DNA of 18,003 bases from an uncultured Azospirillum sp. (GCA_937960755.1 CALGOL010000003.1:1-18003), one strand, 5' to 3'. Shown: positions 7,051-13,669, counted from the first letter of the stretch. Translations and numbers: made by a program. Notes: generated from the sequence alone by a model not told the origin.

Positions 7051-7096
7051 GCAGGTATTGCGCAAGATTAACCTGCGACACATAGAAAGCGACACA
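7051..7096. promoter_or_regulatory. dyad and direct repeats upstream of the FHA-cyclase gene; candidate operator region
   Basis: GCAGGT (7051-7056) and ACCTGC (7071-7076) form an inverted repeat enclosing the palindrome TTGCGCAA (7058-7065). Right beside it GCGACACA occurs twice (7075-7082 and 7089-7096). The cluster sits 32-77 bp upstream of the cyclase start, in the only space available for its promoter. I could not identify a convincing -35/-10 pair (an AATTAT on the minus strand is the best -10 candidate). Confidence 0.3.
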
Positions 7097-7147
7097 AAAA
7101 AAGCCGCCGACAGGGGGCTGTCCCCATCGGCGGCCGGCTGTCGCTTT
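7086..7147 (-). terminator. intrinsic terminator of the ribosomal/secY-adk transcript
   Basis: On the minus strand an 8-bp GC stem, GCCGCCGA (7127-7134) with TCGGCGGC (7103-7110), encloses a G/C-rich loop and is followed by seven T residues (7096-7102). This is a textbook rho-independent terminator. An outer pair, AAAGCGACA and TGTCGCTTT (7086-7094 and 7139-7147), brackets the whole structure and could pair behind the T-tract. It lies about 55 bp beyond the adk stop and ends the transcript before the FHA-cyclase gene. Confidence 0.88.
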
Positions 7148-7161
7148 ATACCGCCTCGCAG

Positions 7162-7187
7162 ATGAAATGACCCTTCGGCCATTTCAT
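7162..7187 (-). repeat. hairpin just downstream of adk
   Basis: On the minus strand ATGAAATGGCC (7177-7187) pairs with GGTCATTTCAT (7162-7172) over a 4-base loop, with 11 pairs including one G-U. It lacks a T-tract and precedes the real terminator. It probably acts as an mRNA 3'-end or processing structure rather than a terminator. It begins 15 bp after the adk stop codon. Confidence 0.6.
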
Positions 7188-7202
7188 GCGCAGACGGCGA
7201 CG

Positions 7203-7850
7203 TCAGTCGCCCAGGATCTGATTGATCGCCGTGGTGACGTCATCGATTTCCGCCATGCCGTCCACCGTCTTCAGCACACCGCTGCCGGCGTAGTACGGCA
7301 GGATCGGAGCGGTCTGTTCGTGGTACTGCGCCAGACGGGTCTTGACGGTTTCAGCGTTGTCGTCGGCGCGGCGCTTGAACTCGGTTCCGCCGCACGAATC
7401 GCACACGCCTTCGACGGCGGGCTTTTCAAACGTGTCGTGATAGCCCTTGCCGCAGTTGGCGCAGGTGTAGCGGCCGCAGATGCGCTCCACCAGCACGTCA
7501 TCGACCACCTTCATCTCGACGACGTGGTCGAGCTTCAGGCCCTTTTCCGCCAGCATCTTGTCCAAGGCTTCCGCCTGGGCCACCGTGCGCGGGAAGCCGT
7601 CGAGGATGAAGCCGTTGGCGACGTCCGGCTTGCTGATGCGTTCGCCGATGATTTCAACCATCAGCGCGTCGGGCATCAGCTTGCCGGCGCTCATGATTTC
7701 CTGCGCCTGCTGGCCCAGCGGGCCGCCTTCCTTCACCATCGCGCGCAGCATGTCGCCGGTGGAAAGCTGCACCAATCCGCGCGCGTCTTCCAAACGGCGG
7801 GCCTGGGTGCCTTTGCCGGCGCCCGGCGGTCCAAGCAGGATCAAATTCAT
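7203..7850 (-). CDS. adk: adenylate kinase (zinc-lid form)
   Basis: Adk interconverts ATP + AMP and two ADP in the cytosol. The 215-residue long form is complete: P-loop GPPGAGKGT (7-15), STGDMLR (30-36), DGFPRT (84-89), and a LID domain in which Cys130, Cys133, Cys150 and Cys153 (CANC...CDSC) form a structural zinc site, followed by RADDN (161-165). Many Gram-negative enzymes such as E. coli Adk lack the four cysteines; this one has all of them. The start codon abuts the secY stop (TAA then ATG, no gap), so translation is coupled. In many alphaproteobacteria rpsM follows adk, but here a hairpin and then a strong terminator follow. The adk gene is therefore the last gene of the block and probably shares the secY promoter. 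Confidence 0.98.
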   Translation of the reverse strand: MNLILLGPPGAGKGTQARRLEDARGLVQLSTGDMLRAMVKEGGPLGQQAQEIMSAGKLMPDALMVEIIGERISKPDVANGFILDGFPRTVAQAEALDKMLAEKGLKLDHVVEMKVVDDVLVERICGRYTCANCGKGYHDTFEKPAVEGVCDSCGGTEFKRRADDNAETVKTRLAQYHEQTAPILPYYAGSGVLKTVDGMAEIDDVTTAINQILGD

Positions 7851-9194
7851 TTACCGCTTCCCCCGAAGTTTTGCTTTCTTGATGAGCCCTTCATACTGGT
7901 GGGCCAGCAGATGGGAATGAATTTGCGCCACGGTGTCCATGGTCACGGTGACCACGATCAACAGGCTGGTGCCGCCGAAATAGAACGGAACCGAGTGCTG
8001 AGCAATCAGAAATTCCGGCAGCAGGCAGACCACCACCATATAGGCGGAACCGATCACCGTCAGGCGGGTCAGCACATAGTCAAGATAGTCGGCGGTGGCC
8101 TTGCCCGGCTTGATGCCGATGATGAAGCCGTTGCCGTGCTTGCGCAGGTTTTCCGCGGTTTCTTCCGGATTGAAGACGATGGCGGTGTAGAAGAAGCAGA
8201 AGAACACGATCAACGCCGCGTACATAATCATGTAGAGCGGCTGGCCGTGCGCCAGCACGCGGCTGACGGTTTGCAGCCATTCCGGCGCGTCGGCCCCGAC
8301 GAAGCCGATGGCGGTCAGCGGCAGCAGCAGCAGGGACGAAGCGAAGATCGGCGGGATGACGCCGGCGGTGTTGAGCTTCAGCGGCAGGTGGGTCGATTCG
8401 CCGCCATAGATGCGGTTGCCGACCTGACGCTTGGGATACTGGATCAGCAAGCGGCGCTGCGCGCGCTCCATAAAGACGATGAAGAACACCACGCCCACCG
8501 ACATCACCAGCAGCAGCAGGATGAACAAGGTGGACAACGCGCCGGTGCGGCCCAGCTCCAGCGTGCCGGCCAAGGCGCGGGGCAGTTCCGCCACGATGCC
8601 GGCGAAGATGATGAGCGAGATGCCGTTGCCGATGCCGCGCGAGGTGATCTGCTCGCCCAGCCACATCAGGAACATGGTGCCGCCCACCAGGGTGATGACG
8701 GTGGTGATGCGGAAAAAGGCGCCGGGGTCGATGACCGCGCCGGCGCCGCCGGAATTCATGCCTTCCAAACCGACCGCCATGCCGTAGGCCTGCACGGTGG
8801 CGAGCGCGACCGTGCCGTAGCGGGTGTATTGGTTCAGCTTCTTGCGGCCCGACTCGCCTTCTTTTTTCAGCGCCTCGAACGACGGCACCGCGGCGGTGAG
8901 AAGCTGGACGATAATCGACGCCGAAATATACGGCATGATGTTCAGCGCAAAGATGGTCATACGGCTGAGCGCGCCGCCGGCCAGCATGTCGAACATGCCG
9001 AGAATGCCGCCGCCCTGCTGCTTGAACACTTCGGCCACCATCGCGGGGTCGATGCCGGGCAACGGGATGTAGGTGCCGAAACGATAGACGACCAAAGCCG
9101 CCAGCGTGAACCAGATCCGCTTTTTCAGCTCGGTCGCCTTGGCGAACGCCCCGAAATTGATATTGGCGGCAAGCTGCTCGGCCGCTGATGCCAT
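7851..9194 (-). CDS. secY: preprotein translocase channel subunit SecY
   Basis: SecY is the pore of the SecYEG complex that moves unfolded proteins across or into the inner membrane. The 447-residue protein has the ten expected hydrophobic helices. The plug region follows TM1 (GGGILGMFDMLAGGALSR, 61-78), the family signature GIGNGISLIIFAGI spans 187-200, and the cytosolic C5/C6 part includes LRKHGNGFIIGIKPG (350-364) and a basic C-terminus. Length matches the family (E. coli 443). The ATG at 9192-9194 has GGGGAC 7 bp upstream. Unlike the tightly packed genes upstream, secY is separated from rplO by 249 bp containing its own promoter candidate. It can therefore be expressed independently of the ribosomal genes, with adk behind it. 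Confidence 0.98.
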   Translation of the reverse strand: MASAAEQLAANINFGAFAKATELKKRIWFTLAALVVYRFGTYIPLPGIDPAMVAEVFKQQGGGILGMFDMLAGGALSRMTIFALNIMPYISASIIVQLLTAAVPSFEALKKEGESGRKKLNQYTRYGTVALATVQAYGMAVGLEGMNSGGAGAVIDPGAFFRITTVITLVGGTMFLMWLGEQITSRGIGNGISLIIFAGIVAELPRALAGTLELGRTGALSTLFILLLLVMSVGVVFFIVFMERAQRRLLIQYPKRQVGNRIYGGESTHLPLKLNTAGVIPPIFASSLLLLPLTAIGFVGADAPEWLQTVSRVLAHGQPLYMIMYAALIVFFCFFYTAIVFNPEETAENLRKHGNGFIIGIKPGKATADYLDYVLTRLTVIGSAYMVVVCLLPEFLIAQHSVPFYFGGTSLLIVVTVTMDTVAQIHSHLLAHQYEGLIKKAKLRGKR

Positions 9195-9238
9195 GTTTGC
9201 AGTCCCCGATGCCTGATGCGCGCCCGATGGCGCCTTAA

Positions 9239-9287
9239 CGTGAAAAGGGGCGACCCGTCTCAGGACGGGCCGCCCCCGAACTTCACG
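9239..9287 (-). promoter_or_regulatory. stem-loop at the 5' end of the secY-adk leader
   Basis: On the minus strand GGGGCGGCCCGTC (9264-9276) pairs with GACGGGTCGCCCC (9247-9259) around a CTGA loop: 13 pairs, one of them G-U. Then TTTT follows (9243-9246). An outer CGTGAA (9282-9287) pairs with TTCACG (9239-9244). By itself it resembles a short-tailed intrinsic terminator for rplO readthrough. Given the promoter just upstream, it would also form the 5'-terminal hairpin of the secY mRNA, as a stabiliser or attenuator. Confidence 0.7.
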
Positions 9288-9291
9288 CCGT

Positions 9292-9321
9292 CATATAGCC
9301 CAACCGCGGCCTAAGAGCCAA
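9292..9321 (-). promoter_or_regulatory. housekeeping (sigma-70/73 type) promoter for secY-adk
   Basis: TTGGCT (9316-9321) and CTATAT (9293-9298) on the minus strand are 17 bp apart. The extended -10 GCTATATG (9292-9299) matches seven of eight positions of the Caulobacter sigma-73 consensus GCTANAWC. The predicted start point, about 7 bp beyond, falls near 9286, at the base of the adjoining hairpin. The 5' leader would be about 90 nt. Confidence 0.6.
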
Positions 9322-9325
9322 GCTC

Positions 9326-9368
9326 TTCGAGCGGACTCTTGTTTCAAGCTGAAAACAAGACGCTCGAA
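9326..9368. repeat. two-part hairpin between rplO and secY
   Basis: TTCGAGCG (9326-9333) is inversely complementary to CGCTCGAA (9361-9368), and inside it CTTGTTT (9338-9344) pairs with AAACAAG (9353-9359). Next to it AATTGCTT appears twice (around 9371-9378 and 9390-9397). There is no T-tract on the minus strand, so it is not an obvious terminator. It may be a remnant of a palindromic element or a processing site downstream of rplO. The remaining bases up to the rplO stop hold nothing I recognise. Confidence 0.6.
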
Positions 9369-9443
9369 TCAATTGCTTGACCATCGGATAATTGCTTTCA
9401 GCCGTCGCCAGCCTACAGCGCCCCGGTCAGTAACGACGACAGA

Positions 9444-9923
9444 TCATTCCGCCGCGGCGGCTTCCGGCAGCTTCACGCTGCCGCCGGCCTTTTCGACGGC
9501 GGCCACGGCGGAAGCCGTAGCGCCGGCGACGGAGATCGTCACCTTGGCGGTCAGTTCGCCGCGGCCCAGCAGACGGACGCCGTCCTTGGCGACCTTGCCC
9601 ACCAGACCGGCCGCAACCAGCGCCGCCGTGTCGATTTCCTTAGCGGCGTCAATGCGGCCCGCGGTGATCGCGGCCTGGAGACGGTCCAAATTCACCTCGG
9701 AGAATTCCTTGGCGAAAATGTTGTTGAAGCCGCGCTTCGGCAAACGCCGGTGCAACGGCATCTGGCCGCCTTCAAAACCGTTGATCGAGACGCCGGTGCG
9801 CGAGGTTTGACCCTTCACGCCGCGGCCCGCGGTCTTGCCCTTGCCGGAACCGATACCGCGGCCGACGCGCATCTTGTTCTTGCGCGCGCCCGGGTTGTCC
9901 CGGATTTCGTTAAGTTTGGTCAT
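9444..9923 (-). CDS. rplO: 50S ribosomal protein uL15
   Basis: This 159-residue late-assembly protein of the large subunit is slightly longer than E. coli L15 (144). Its N-terminus has the typical Gly/Arg/Lys-rich extended segment (NPGARKNKMRVGRGIGSGKG) that threads into 23S rRNA. It continues with GFEGGQMPLHRRLPKRGF and a C-terminal globular part ending in an Ala/Glu tail. It starts 4 bp downstream of the rpmD stop. It is the last ribosomal gene of the spc block here; downstream the close packing ends and a structured 249-bp gap follows. Confidence 0.97.
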   Translation of the reverse strand: MTKLNEIRDNPGARKNKMRVGRGIGSGKGKTAGRGVKGQTSRTGVSINGFEGGQMPLHRRLPKRGFNNIFAKEFSEVNLDRLQAAITAGRIDAAKEIDTAALVAAGLVGKVAKDGVRLLGRGELTAKVTISVAGATASAVAAVEKAGGSVKLPEAAAAE

Positions 9924-9927
9924 ATCC

Positions 9928-10119
9928 TTAGCCCTCGCTTTCGACGCGGACCAGATGATGCACCTTGGCGATCATGCCGCGCACAGCCGGAGTATCCTCC
10001 AGCTCGCGGGTGCGGTGCATCTTGTTCAGGCCCAGACCGATCAAAGTGGCCCGCTGGTCCGGCTGACGGCCGATCGGGCTGCCGATCTGGGTGACGACGA
10101 CGGTCTTCTTTTCGCTCAT
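9928..10119 (-). CDS. rpmD: 50S ribosomal protein uL30
   Basis: The 63-residue product matches L30 in size (E. coli 59) and sequence: VVVTQIGSPIGRQPDQRATLIGLGL is the first strand and helix of the ferredoxin-like fold, followed by KMHRTRELEDTPAVRGMIAKVHHLV. L30 binds 23S rRNA in the large subunit. The start lies 3 bp beyond the rpsE stop, and rplO begins 4 bp after its own stop. No features are out of the ordinary. Confidence 0.96.
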   Translation of the reverse strand: MSEKKTVVVTQIGSPIGRQPDQRATLIGLGLNKMHRTRELEDTPAVRGMIAKVHHLVRVESEG

Positions 10120-10122
10120 GAC

Positions 10123-10692
10123 TTAGGCCTCCGCGCCCTGGCCCTGACGGCCCAGGATTTCGCTGACCCGGCGGCCGCGGCGCGCCGCGACCGACCGCGG
10201 AGACACGACGACGCCGAGGGCGTCGAAGGTCGCCTTAATCATGTTGTGCGGGTTCGAGGTGCCGATGGACTTGGTGACGACGTCAGCCACGCCCAGAGCC
10301 TCGAAAATCGCGCGCATCGGACCGCCGGCGATGATGCCCGTACCGGCCGGAGCCGACCGCAACACCACCTTGCCAGCGCCGTAATGGCCGTTGACGTCGT
10401 GATGCAGGGTGCGGCCTTCCCGCAGCGGCACGCGAATCATGCCGCGCTTGGCCTGATCCGTCGCCTTGCGGATGGCTTCCGGCACTTCGCGGGCCTTGCC
10501 CGTGCCGAAGCCGACCCGGCCCTTGCCGTCGCCGACCACCACCAGAGCGGCGAAGCCGAAACGACGGCCGCCCTTAACCACTTTGGCGACGCGGTTGATG
10601 CCGACGAGCTTTTCAATCAGCTCGCTTTCTTCACCACGCTCGCGCGGCTGCCGCTCCCGGTCGCCGCCCCGCTCGCCTCTTTCTCGCGCCAT
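10123..10692 (-). CDS. rpsE: 30S ribosomal protein uS5
   Basis: S5 lies on the solvent side of the small subunit and contributes to decoding fidelity. The 189-residue protein has an Arg/Glu/Gly-rich N-terminal extension (about 22 residues, MARERGERGGDRERQPRERG) before the double-stranded RNA-binding-like domain (LIEKLVGINRVAKVVKGGRRF) and the C-terminal domain with GTGIIAGGPMRAIFEALGV and GTSNPHNMIKATFDAL. The loop VAKVVKGGRRF corresponds to the region where spectinomycin-resistance changes map in E. coli; it looks wild-type-like by eye. Its start is 13 bp from the rplR stop, with AGGGAG upstream. Confidence 0.97.
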   Translation of the reverse strand: MARERGERGGDRERQPRERGEESELIEKLVGINRVAKVVKGGRRFGFAALVVVGDGKGRVGFGTGKAREVPEAIRKATDQAKRGMIRVPLREGRTLHHDVNGHYGAGKVVLRSAPAGTGIIAGGPMRAIFEALGVADVVTKSIGTSNPHNMIKATFDALGVVVSPRSVAARRGRRVSEILGRQGQGAEA

Positions 10693-10705
10693 GTCAGGGT
10701 CTCCC

Positions 10706-11068
10706 TTAGAACGTCAGTCCGCCCTCGCGGGCGGCGTCGGCCAGGGCTTTGACCCGACCGTGATAGATGCAGCCGCCGCGGTCGAAAACGACCTCGGAAA
10801 CGCCCGCCGCCTTGGCGCGCTCGGCGATCAAGGCGCCAATGGCCTTGGCCGCTTCGACGTTCCCGCCGTAGGACAGCTTTTCGCGCACATCTTTCTCGAC
10901 CGTCGAGGCGGCGGCCAGGGTCACGCCCTGAACATCGTCGATGATCTGCGCATAGATGTGCAGGTGGGTGCGGTGAACCGACAAACGCGGCCGGCCGCCG
11001 GCTTTTTTGGCGATGCTCGCCCGCACGCGGGCTTTGCGACGCTCGTGCAATTGCTTCGAGTTCAGCAT
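10706..11068 (-). CDS. rplR: 50S ribosomal protein uL18
   Basis: L18 binds 5S rRNA and helps place it in the central protuberance with L5 and L25. The 120-residue product shows the basic N-terminus (KQLHERRKARVRASI), the core RPRLSVHRTHLHIYAQIIDD, and the C-terminal motif VVFDRGGCIYHGRVKALADAAREGGLTF that is almost universal in bacteria. Length is close to E. coli (117). The gene starts 8 bp downstream of the rplF stop. Confidence 0.97.
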   Translation of the reverse strand: MLNSKQLHERRKARVRASIAKKAGGRPRLSVHRTHLHIYAQIIDDVQGVTLAAASTVEKDVREKLSYGGNVEAAKAIGALIAERAKAAGVSEVVFDRGGCIYHGRVKALADAAREGGLTF

Positions 11069-11076
11069 GGCGGGCC

Positions 11077-11610
11077 TTACTTCTTCTTGCCTTCCTTGCG
11101 GATAAGCGTCTCGGTGGCGTACTTGATGCCCTTGCCCTTGTAGGGTTCAGGCTTCTTCCAACCGCGAATCTCAGCCGCAACCTGACCGACCTTCTGCTTG
11201 TCAAAGCCGGAGATCGTGATGGCCGTCGGTTTGTCGCACTTGATGGCGATGCCGGCGGGGATGGGATACTTGACGTCGTGGCTGAAACCGAGCTGCATCA
11301 CCAGATCGTTCCCCTGCACAGCGGCGCGGTAACCGACGCCGTTGATTTCGAGGTTGATGGTGAAGCCTTCCGACACGCCCTTGACCATGTTGGCCACCAG
11401 CGTGCGGGAAGTCGCCCACATTTGACGCCCGCGCTTGCTGTCGCCGCGCGGCGTCACCACCACTTTGCCGTCTTGAAGCGAGGCTTCGATGTCGTCCACC
11501 AGCGTCAACGAGAGCTGGCCCAGCTTGCCCTTGACGGAGACGTCTTGGCCAGCCACCTGGACATCGACGCCGGTCGGAACCGGTACCGGATGTTTGCCAA
11601 TGCGGGACAT
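11077..11610 (-). CDS. rplF: 50S ribosomal protein uL6
   Basis: L6 has two related domains and sits near the factor-binding site of the large subunit. From MSRIGKHPVPVP the protein is 177 residues, the same as E. coli L6, and ends with the signature GQVAAEIRGWKKPEPYKGKGIKY and a Lys-rich tail. The frame is open for 21 more codons upstream, but those overlap the end of rpsH. The ATG at 11608-11610 has a perfect AAGGAG about 7 bp upstream and matches the family start, so I chose it. Confidence 0.97.
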   Translation of the reverse strand: MSRIGKHPVPVPTGVDVQVAGQDVSVKGKLGQLSLTLVDDIEASLQDGKVVVTPRGDSKRGRQMWATSRTLVANMVKGVSEGFTINLEINGVGYRAAVQGNDLVMQLGFSHDVKYPIPAGIAIKCDKPTAITISGFDKQKVGQVAAEIRGWKKPEPYKGKGIKYATETLIRKEGKKK

Positions 11611-11620
11611 GATCGTCTCC

Positions 11621-12019
11621 TTAGAACACGCGGCAGAGGACTTCGCCGCCAACATTGGCGGCGCGGGCCTCATTGTCGGACATGACGCCGCGCGGGGTCG
11701 ACAAGATCGCGATGCCGAGGCCGTTGTAGTAACGGGGCAGATCGTTGATCTTCGAGTAAACGCGGCGGCCGGGCTTCGACACGCGGGCGACTTCCTTAAT
11801 GCAAGGCTCGCCTTCGTAGTACTTCAGCTCGATCTTCAATTGCTTCACGCCAGGGCGCAGCTCTTCTTCCGAATAGCCGCGGATGTAGCCTTCGCGCTTC
11901 AGCACTTCCAGAACATTGCTACGCAACTTGGAGGCGGGGCTATTCACCGCCGCCATGTGCGCGTGCTGCCCGTTCCGGATGCGGGTCAGCATATCGCCGA
12001 GCGGATCGCTCAGAGCCAT
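11621..12019 (-). CDS. rpsH: 30S ribosomal protein uS8
   Basis: S8 is a primary 16S rRNA-binding protein of the central domain and, in E. coli, the translational repressor of the spc operon. The 132-residue product begins ALSDPLGDMLTRIRNGQHA and contains RVSKPGRRVYSKINDLPRYYNGLGI followed by ILSTPRGVMSDNEAR, which is the RNA-binding signature. A strong AGGAGG lies upstream of the ATG at 12017-12019. I did not find an obvious S8-binding mimic near rplE by eye, so autoregulation is plausible but not shown. Confidence 0.98.
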   Translation of the reverse strand: MALSDPLGDMLTRIRNGQHAHMAAVNSPASKLRSNVLEVLKREGYIRGYSEEELRPGVKQLKIELKYYEGEPCIKEVARVSKPGRRVYSKINDLPRYYNGLGIAILSTPRGVMSDNEARAANVGGEVLCRVF

Positions 12020-12031
12020 CGTCGGTCCTCC

Positions 12032-12337
12032 TTACCAGCTCGACTTCACCATGCCGGGAATCTGGCCTGCGGAGGCCAGTTCACGCAGCATGACGCGGCA
12101 CAACTTGAATTTCCGGTAGTAGGCGCGCGGCCGGCCGGTCAATTCGCAGCGGTTGCGGATGCGGGTTTTCGAGGAGTTGCGGGGCAAAGCCGCCAGCTTG
12201 AGGCGGGCCTCAAACTGCTCCTCAGGCGACAACGAACGGTCCTTGGCGATCGCCTTCAGCTTAGCGCGCTTGTTGGCGAACTTTTGGACGAGCTTCGTCC
12301 GGTTCTTGTTCTTTTGAACGGAACTGATCTTGGCCAT
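12032..12337 (-). CDS. rpsN: 30S ribosomal protein uS14 (zinc-independent long form)
   Basis: S14 binds the head of the small subunit. At 101 residues it is the long form as in E. coli: the C-terminal motif RNRCELTGRPRAYYRKFKLCR (about 61-81) has only two cysteines, not the paired CxxC motifs of the short zinc-binding type. The N-terminal region KNKNRTKLVQKFANKRAKLK is rich in lysine. The start is 18 bp from the rplE stop side of the cluster's next gene junction, and AGGAG precedes the ATG. Confidence 0.97.
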   Translation of the reverse strand: MAKISSVQKNKNRTKLVQKFANKRAKLKAIAKDRSLSPEEQFEARLKLAALPRNSSKTRIRNRCELTGRPRAYYRKFKLCRVMLRELASAGQIPGMVKSSW

Positions 12338-12355
12338 CTATCGACGCTCCTGTCT

Positions 12356-12898
12356 TCAGTTCGCGAACGGCATTTGGAAAGCCTTGAGGAGCGCCTTAGC
12401 TTCCTTGTCGGTTTCCGCCGTCGTGACGAAGATGATGTCCATGCCCCGGATCTGGTCGATCTTGTCGTACTCGATTTCCGGGAAAATGATCTGCTCCTTC
12501 AGGCCCATGGCGTAGTTGCCGCGGCCGTCGAAGCTGTCGCCCTTCACGCCGCGGAAGTCGCGGACGCGCGGGAGCGCGATATTGACCAGACGATCAAGAA
12601 ATTCGTACATGCGGTCGCGGCGCAAGGTGACCTTGCAGCCGATCGCCATGTTTTCGCGCAACTTGAACTGCGCGATGGACTTGCGCGACTTGGTCACCAC
12701 CGGCTTCTGGCCGGTGATGGCGGTCATTTCAGCGACGGCCATCTGAATCTTCTTCGAATCAGAAACCGCTTCGCCGACGCCCATGTTGATGACGATCTTT
12801 TCCAGACGCGGCACCTGCATGTCGTTGGCGTAGCCGAACTCGTCCTTGAGCGCCTTGCGGATGGTCGTCTCGTAGACGTCCTTCAAACGTGCTGCCAT
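12356..12898 (-). CDS. rplE: 50S ribosomal protein uL5
   Basis: L5 binds 5S rRNA and contacts the P-site tRNA. From MAARLKDVYETTIRKAL the protein has 180 residues (E. coli 179), with RLEKIVINMGVGEAVSDSKK, GQKPVVTKSRKSIAQFKLRE and the DFRGVKGDSFDGRGNYAMGL loop. An alternative GTG at 12911-12913 would overlap the rplX stop as GTGA and add five residues. The ATG at 12896-12898 agrees with the family, and TGAGGG upstream is a suitable ribosome binding site, so I prefer the shorter form. Confidence 0.96.
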   Translation of the reverse strand: MAARLKDVYETTIRKALKDEFGYANDMQVPRLEKIVINMGVGEAVSDSKKIQMAVAEMTAITGQKPVVTKSRKSIAQFKLRENMAIGCKVTLRRDRMYEFLDRLVNIALPRVRDFRGVKGDSFDGRGNYAMGLKEQIIFPEIEYDKIDQIRGMDIIFVTTAETDKEAKALLKAFQMPFAN

Positions 12899-12909
12899 TG
12901 CTCCGGCCC

Positions 12910-13227
12910 TCACAGATCGATGATCTCGCCGGATCGCTTGGCGAAACGCACCTTGCGACCGTCTTCGAGCACCTTGAAGCCGACGCGTGTCGGCTTGTTG
13001 TCCTTCGGGTCCACATGCGCCACGTTCGAGGCGTGGATCGGGGCTTCGATTTCGCGAATGCCGCCTTCCGAACGCTGGGTCGCGCGCTCATGCTTGTGGA
13101 CGATGTTCACGCCGCGCACCACCACCCGATCTTCCTTCGGGTTGACGCTCAGCACTTCGCCGACCTTGCCCTTGTCACGGCCGGTCAGCACCACGACCTT
13201 GTCTTTGGTCTTGATCTTCGCAGCCAT
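12910..13227 (-). CDS. rplX: 50S ribosomal protein uL24
   Basis: L24 is an early initiator of large-subunit assembly near the tunnel exit. The 105-residue product carries the KOW motif near its N-terminus (KDKVVVLTGRDKGKVGEVLSV) and the typical GVNIVHKHERAT segment, then a basic C-terminal half ending KRSGEIIDL. Its ATG directly follows the rplN stop (TAA-ATG, no gap). Its ribosome binding site GGAGG lies inside the last codons of rplN, so the two are translationally coupled. Confidence 0.97.
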   Translation of the reverse strand: MAAKIKTKDKVVVLTGRDKGKVGEVLSVNPKEDRVVVRGVNIVHKHERATQRSEGGIREIEAPIHASNVAHVDPKDNKPTRVGFKVLEDGRKVRFAKRSGEIIDL

Positions 13228-13596
13228 TTACAGGACCTCCGGCGCCAGCGAGATGATCTTCATGAACTTCTTGCCGCGCAACTCACGGGTCACCGGCCCG
13301 AAAATACGGGTGCCGATGGGTTCGCCCTGCTTGTTGATCAGCACGGCCGCATTGCGGTCGAAGCGGATCGCGGAGCCGTCGTCGCGGCGCAGTTCTTTCG
13401 CAGTGCGAACGATGACGGCGCGATGGACGTCACCCTTTTTGACGCGGCCTTTCGGAATCGCCTCTTTCACCGAAACGACAATAATGTCGCCAACGGCGGC
13501 GGTCTTCCGCTTGGACCCGCCCAGCACCTTGATGCACTGCACCCGGCGCGCCCCGCTGTTATCGGCGACTTCCAGGTTGGTTTGCATCTGGATCAT
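13228..13596 (-). CDS. rplN: 50S ribosomal protein uL14
   Basis: L14 sits at the subunit interface and forms bridges to 16S rRNA. The 122-residue protein (E. coli 123) is highly conserved: MIQMQTNLEVADNSGARRV, CIKVLGGSKRKTAAVGDIIV, and GTRIFGPVTRELRGKKFMKI near the end. It is the first gene of the spc group and begins after a 167-bp gap from rpsQ. In E. coli the spc promoter lies in the equivalent gap. AAAGG upstream of the ATG at 13594-13596 is a modest ribosome binding site. Confidence 0.98.
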   Translation of the reverse strand: MIQMQTNLEVADNSGARRVQCIKVLGGSKRKTAAVGDIIVVSVKEAIPKGRVKKGDVHRAVIVRTAKELRRDDGSAIRFDRNAAVLINKQGEPIGTRIFGPVTRELRGKKFMKIISLAPEVL

Positions 13597-13625
13597 GGAA
13601 TGGACCTTTCAGGTTCAGACATAAT

Positions 13626-13669
13626 AGCCGAGCCCGGCAAAGCGTTCCGCTTTGTCGGGCGAATCGGCT
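13626..13669. repeat. long inverted repeat upstream of rplN
   Basis: The inner arms GCCCGGCAAAGCG (13632-13644) and CGCTTTGTCGGGC (13648-13660) pair over a 3-base loop at 12 of 13 positions, plus one G-U in the plus-strand RNA. The outer arms AGCCGA (13626-13631) and TCGGCT (13664-13669) extend it, with three unpaired bases on one side. In the rplN leader RNA it would form one long stem about 30 nt before the rplN start. Confidence 0.7.

Noticed and set aside
4356..7085. 909-codon open frame on the plus strand
   Set aside because: It is antisense to ligA and the FHA-cyclase gene, has no recognisable domain, and is rich in His, Arg, Gln and Gly, as is typical of a shadow frame in GC-rich DNA.
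7020..7202. rpsM or another small ribosomal gene after adk
   Set aside because: None of the six frames encodes an S13, S11 or L36-like sequence in this gap. Only the hairpin, the terminator and the repeats are present.
7167..9188. 673-codon open frame on the plus strand
   Set aside because: It runs antisense across adk and secY, both of which are complete and unmistakable. The composition (His, Gln, Asp, Ala rich) is that of a shadow.
11611..11673. 21-codon N-terminal extension of rplF
   Set aside because: It overlaps the 3' end of rpsH and is not L6-like; a perfect AAGGAG serves the ATG at 11608-11610.
12899..12913. GTG start for rplE overlapping the rplX stop
   Set aside because: It would add five residues not seen in L5; the ATG at 12896-12898 fits the family and has a better-placed ribosome binding site.
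11489..13624. 711-codon open frame on the plus strand
   Set aside because: It is antisense to six conserved ribosomal protein genes and even crosses their gaps. There is no domain and no ribosome binding site of note.
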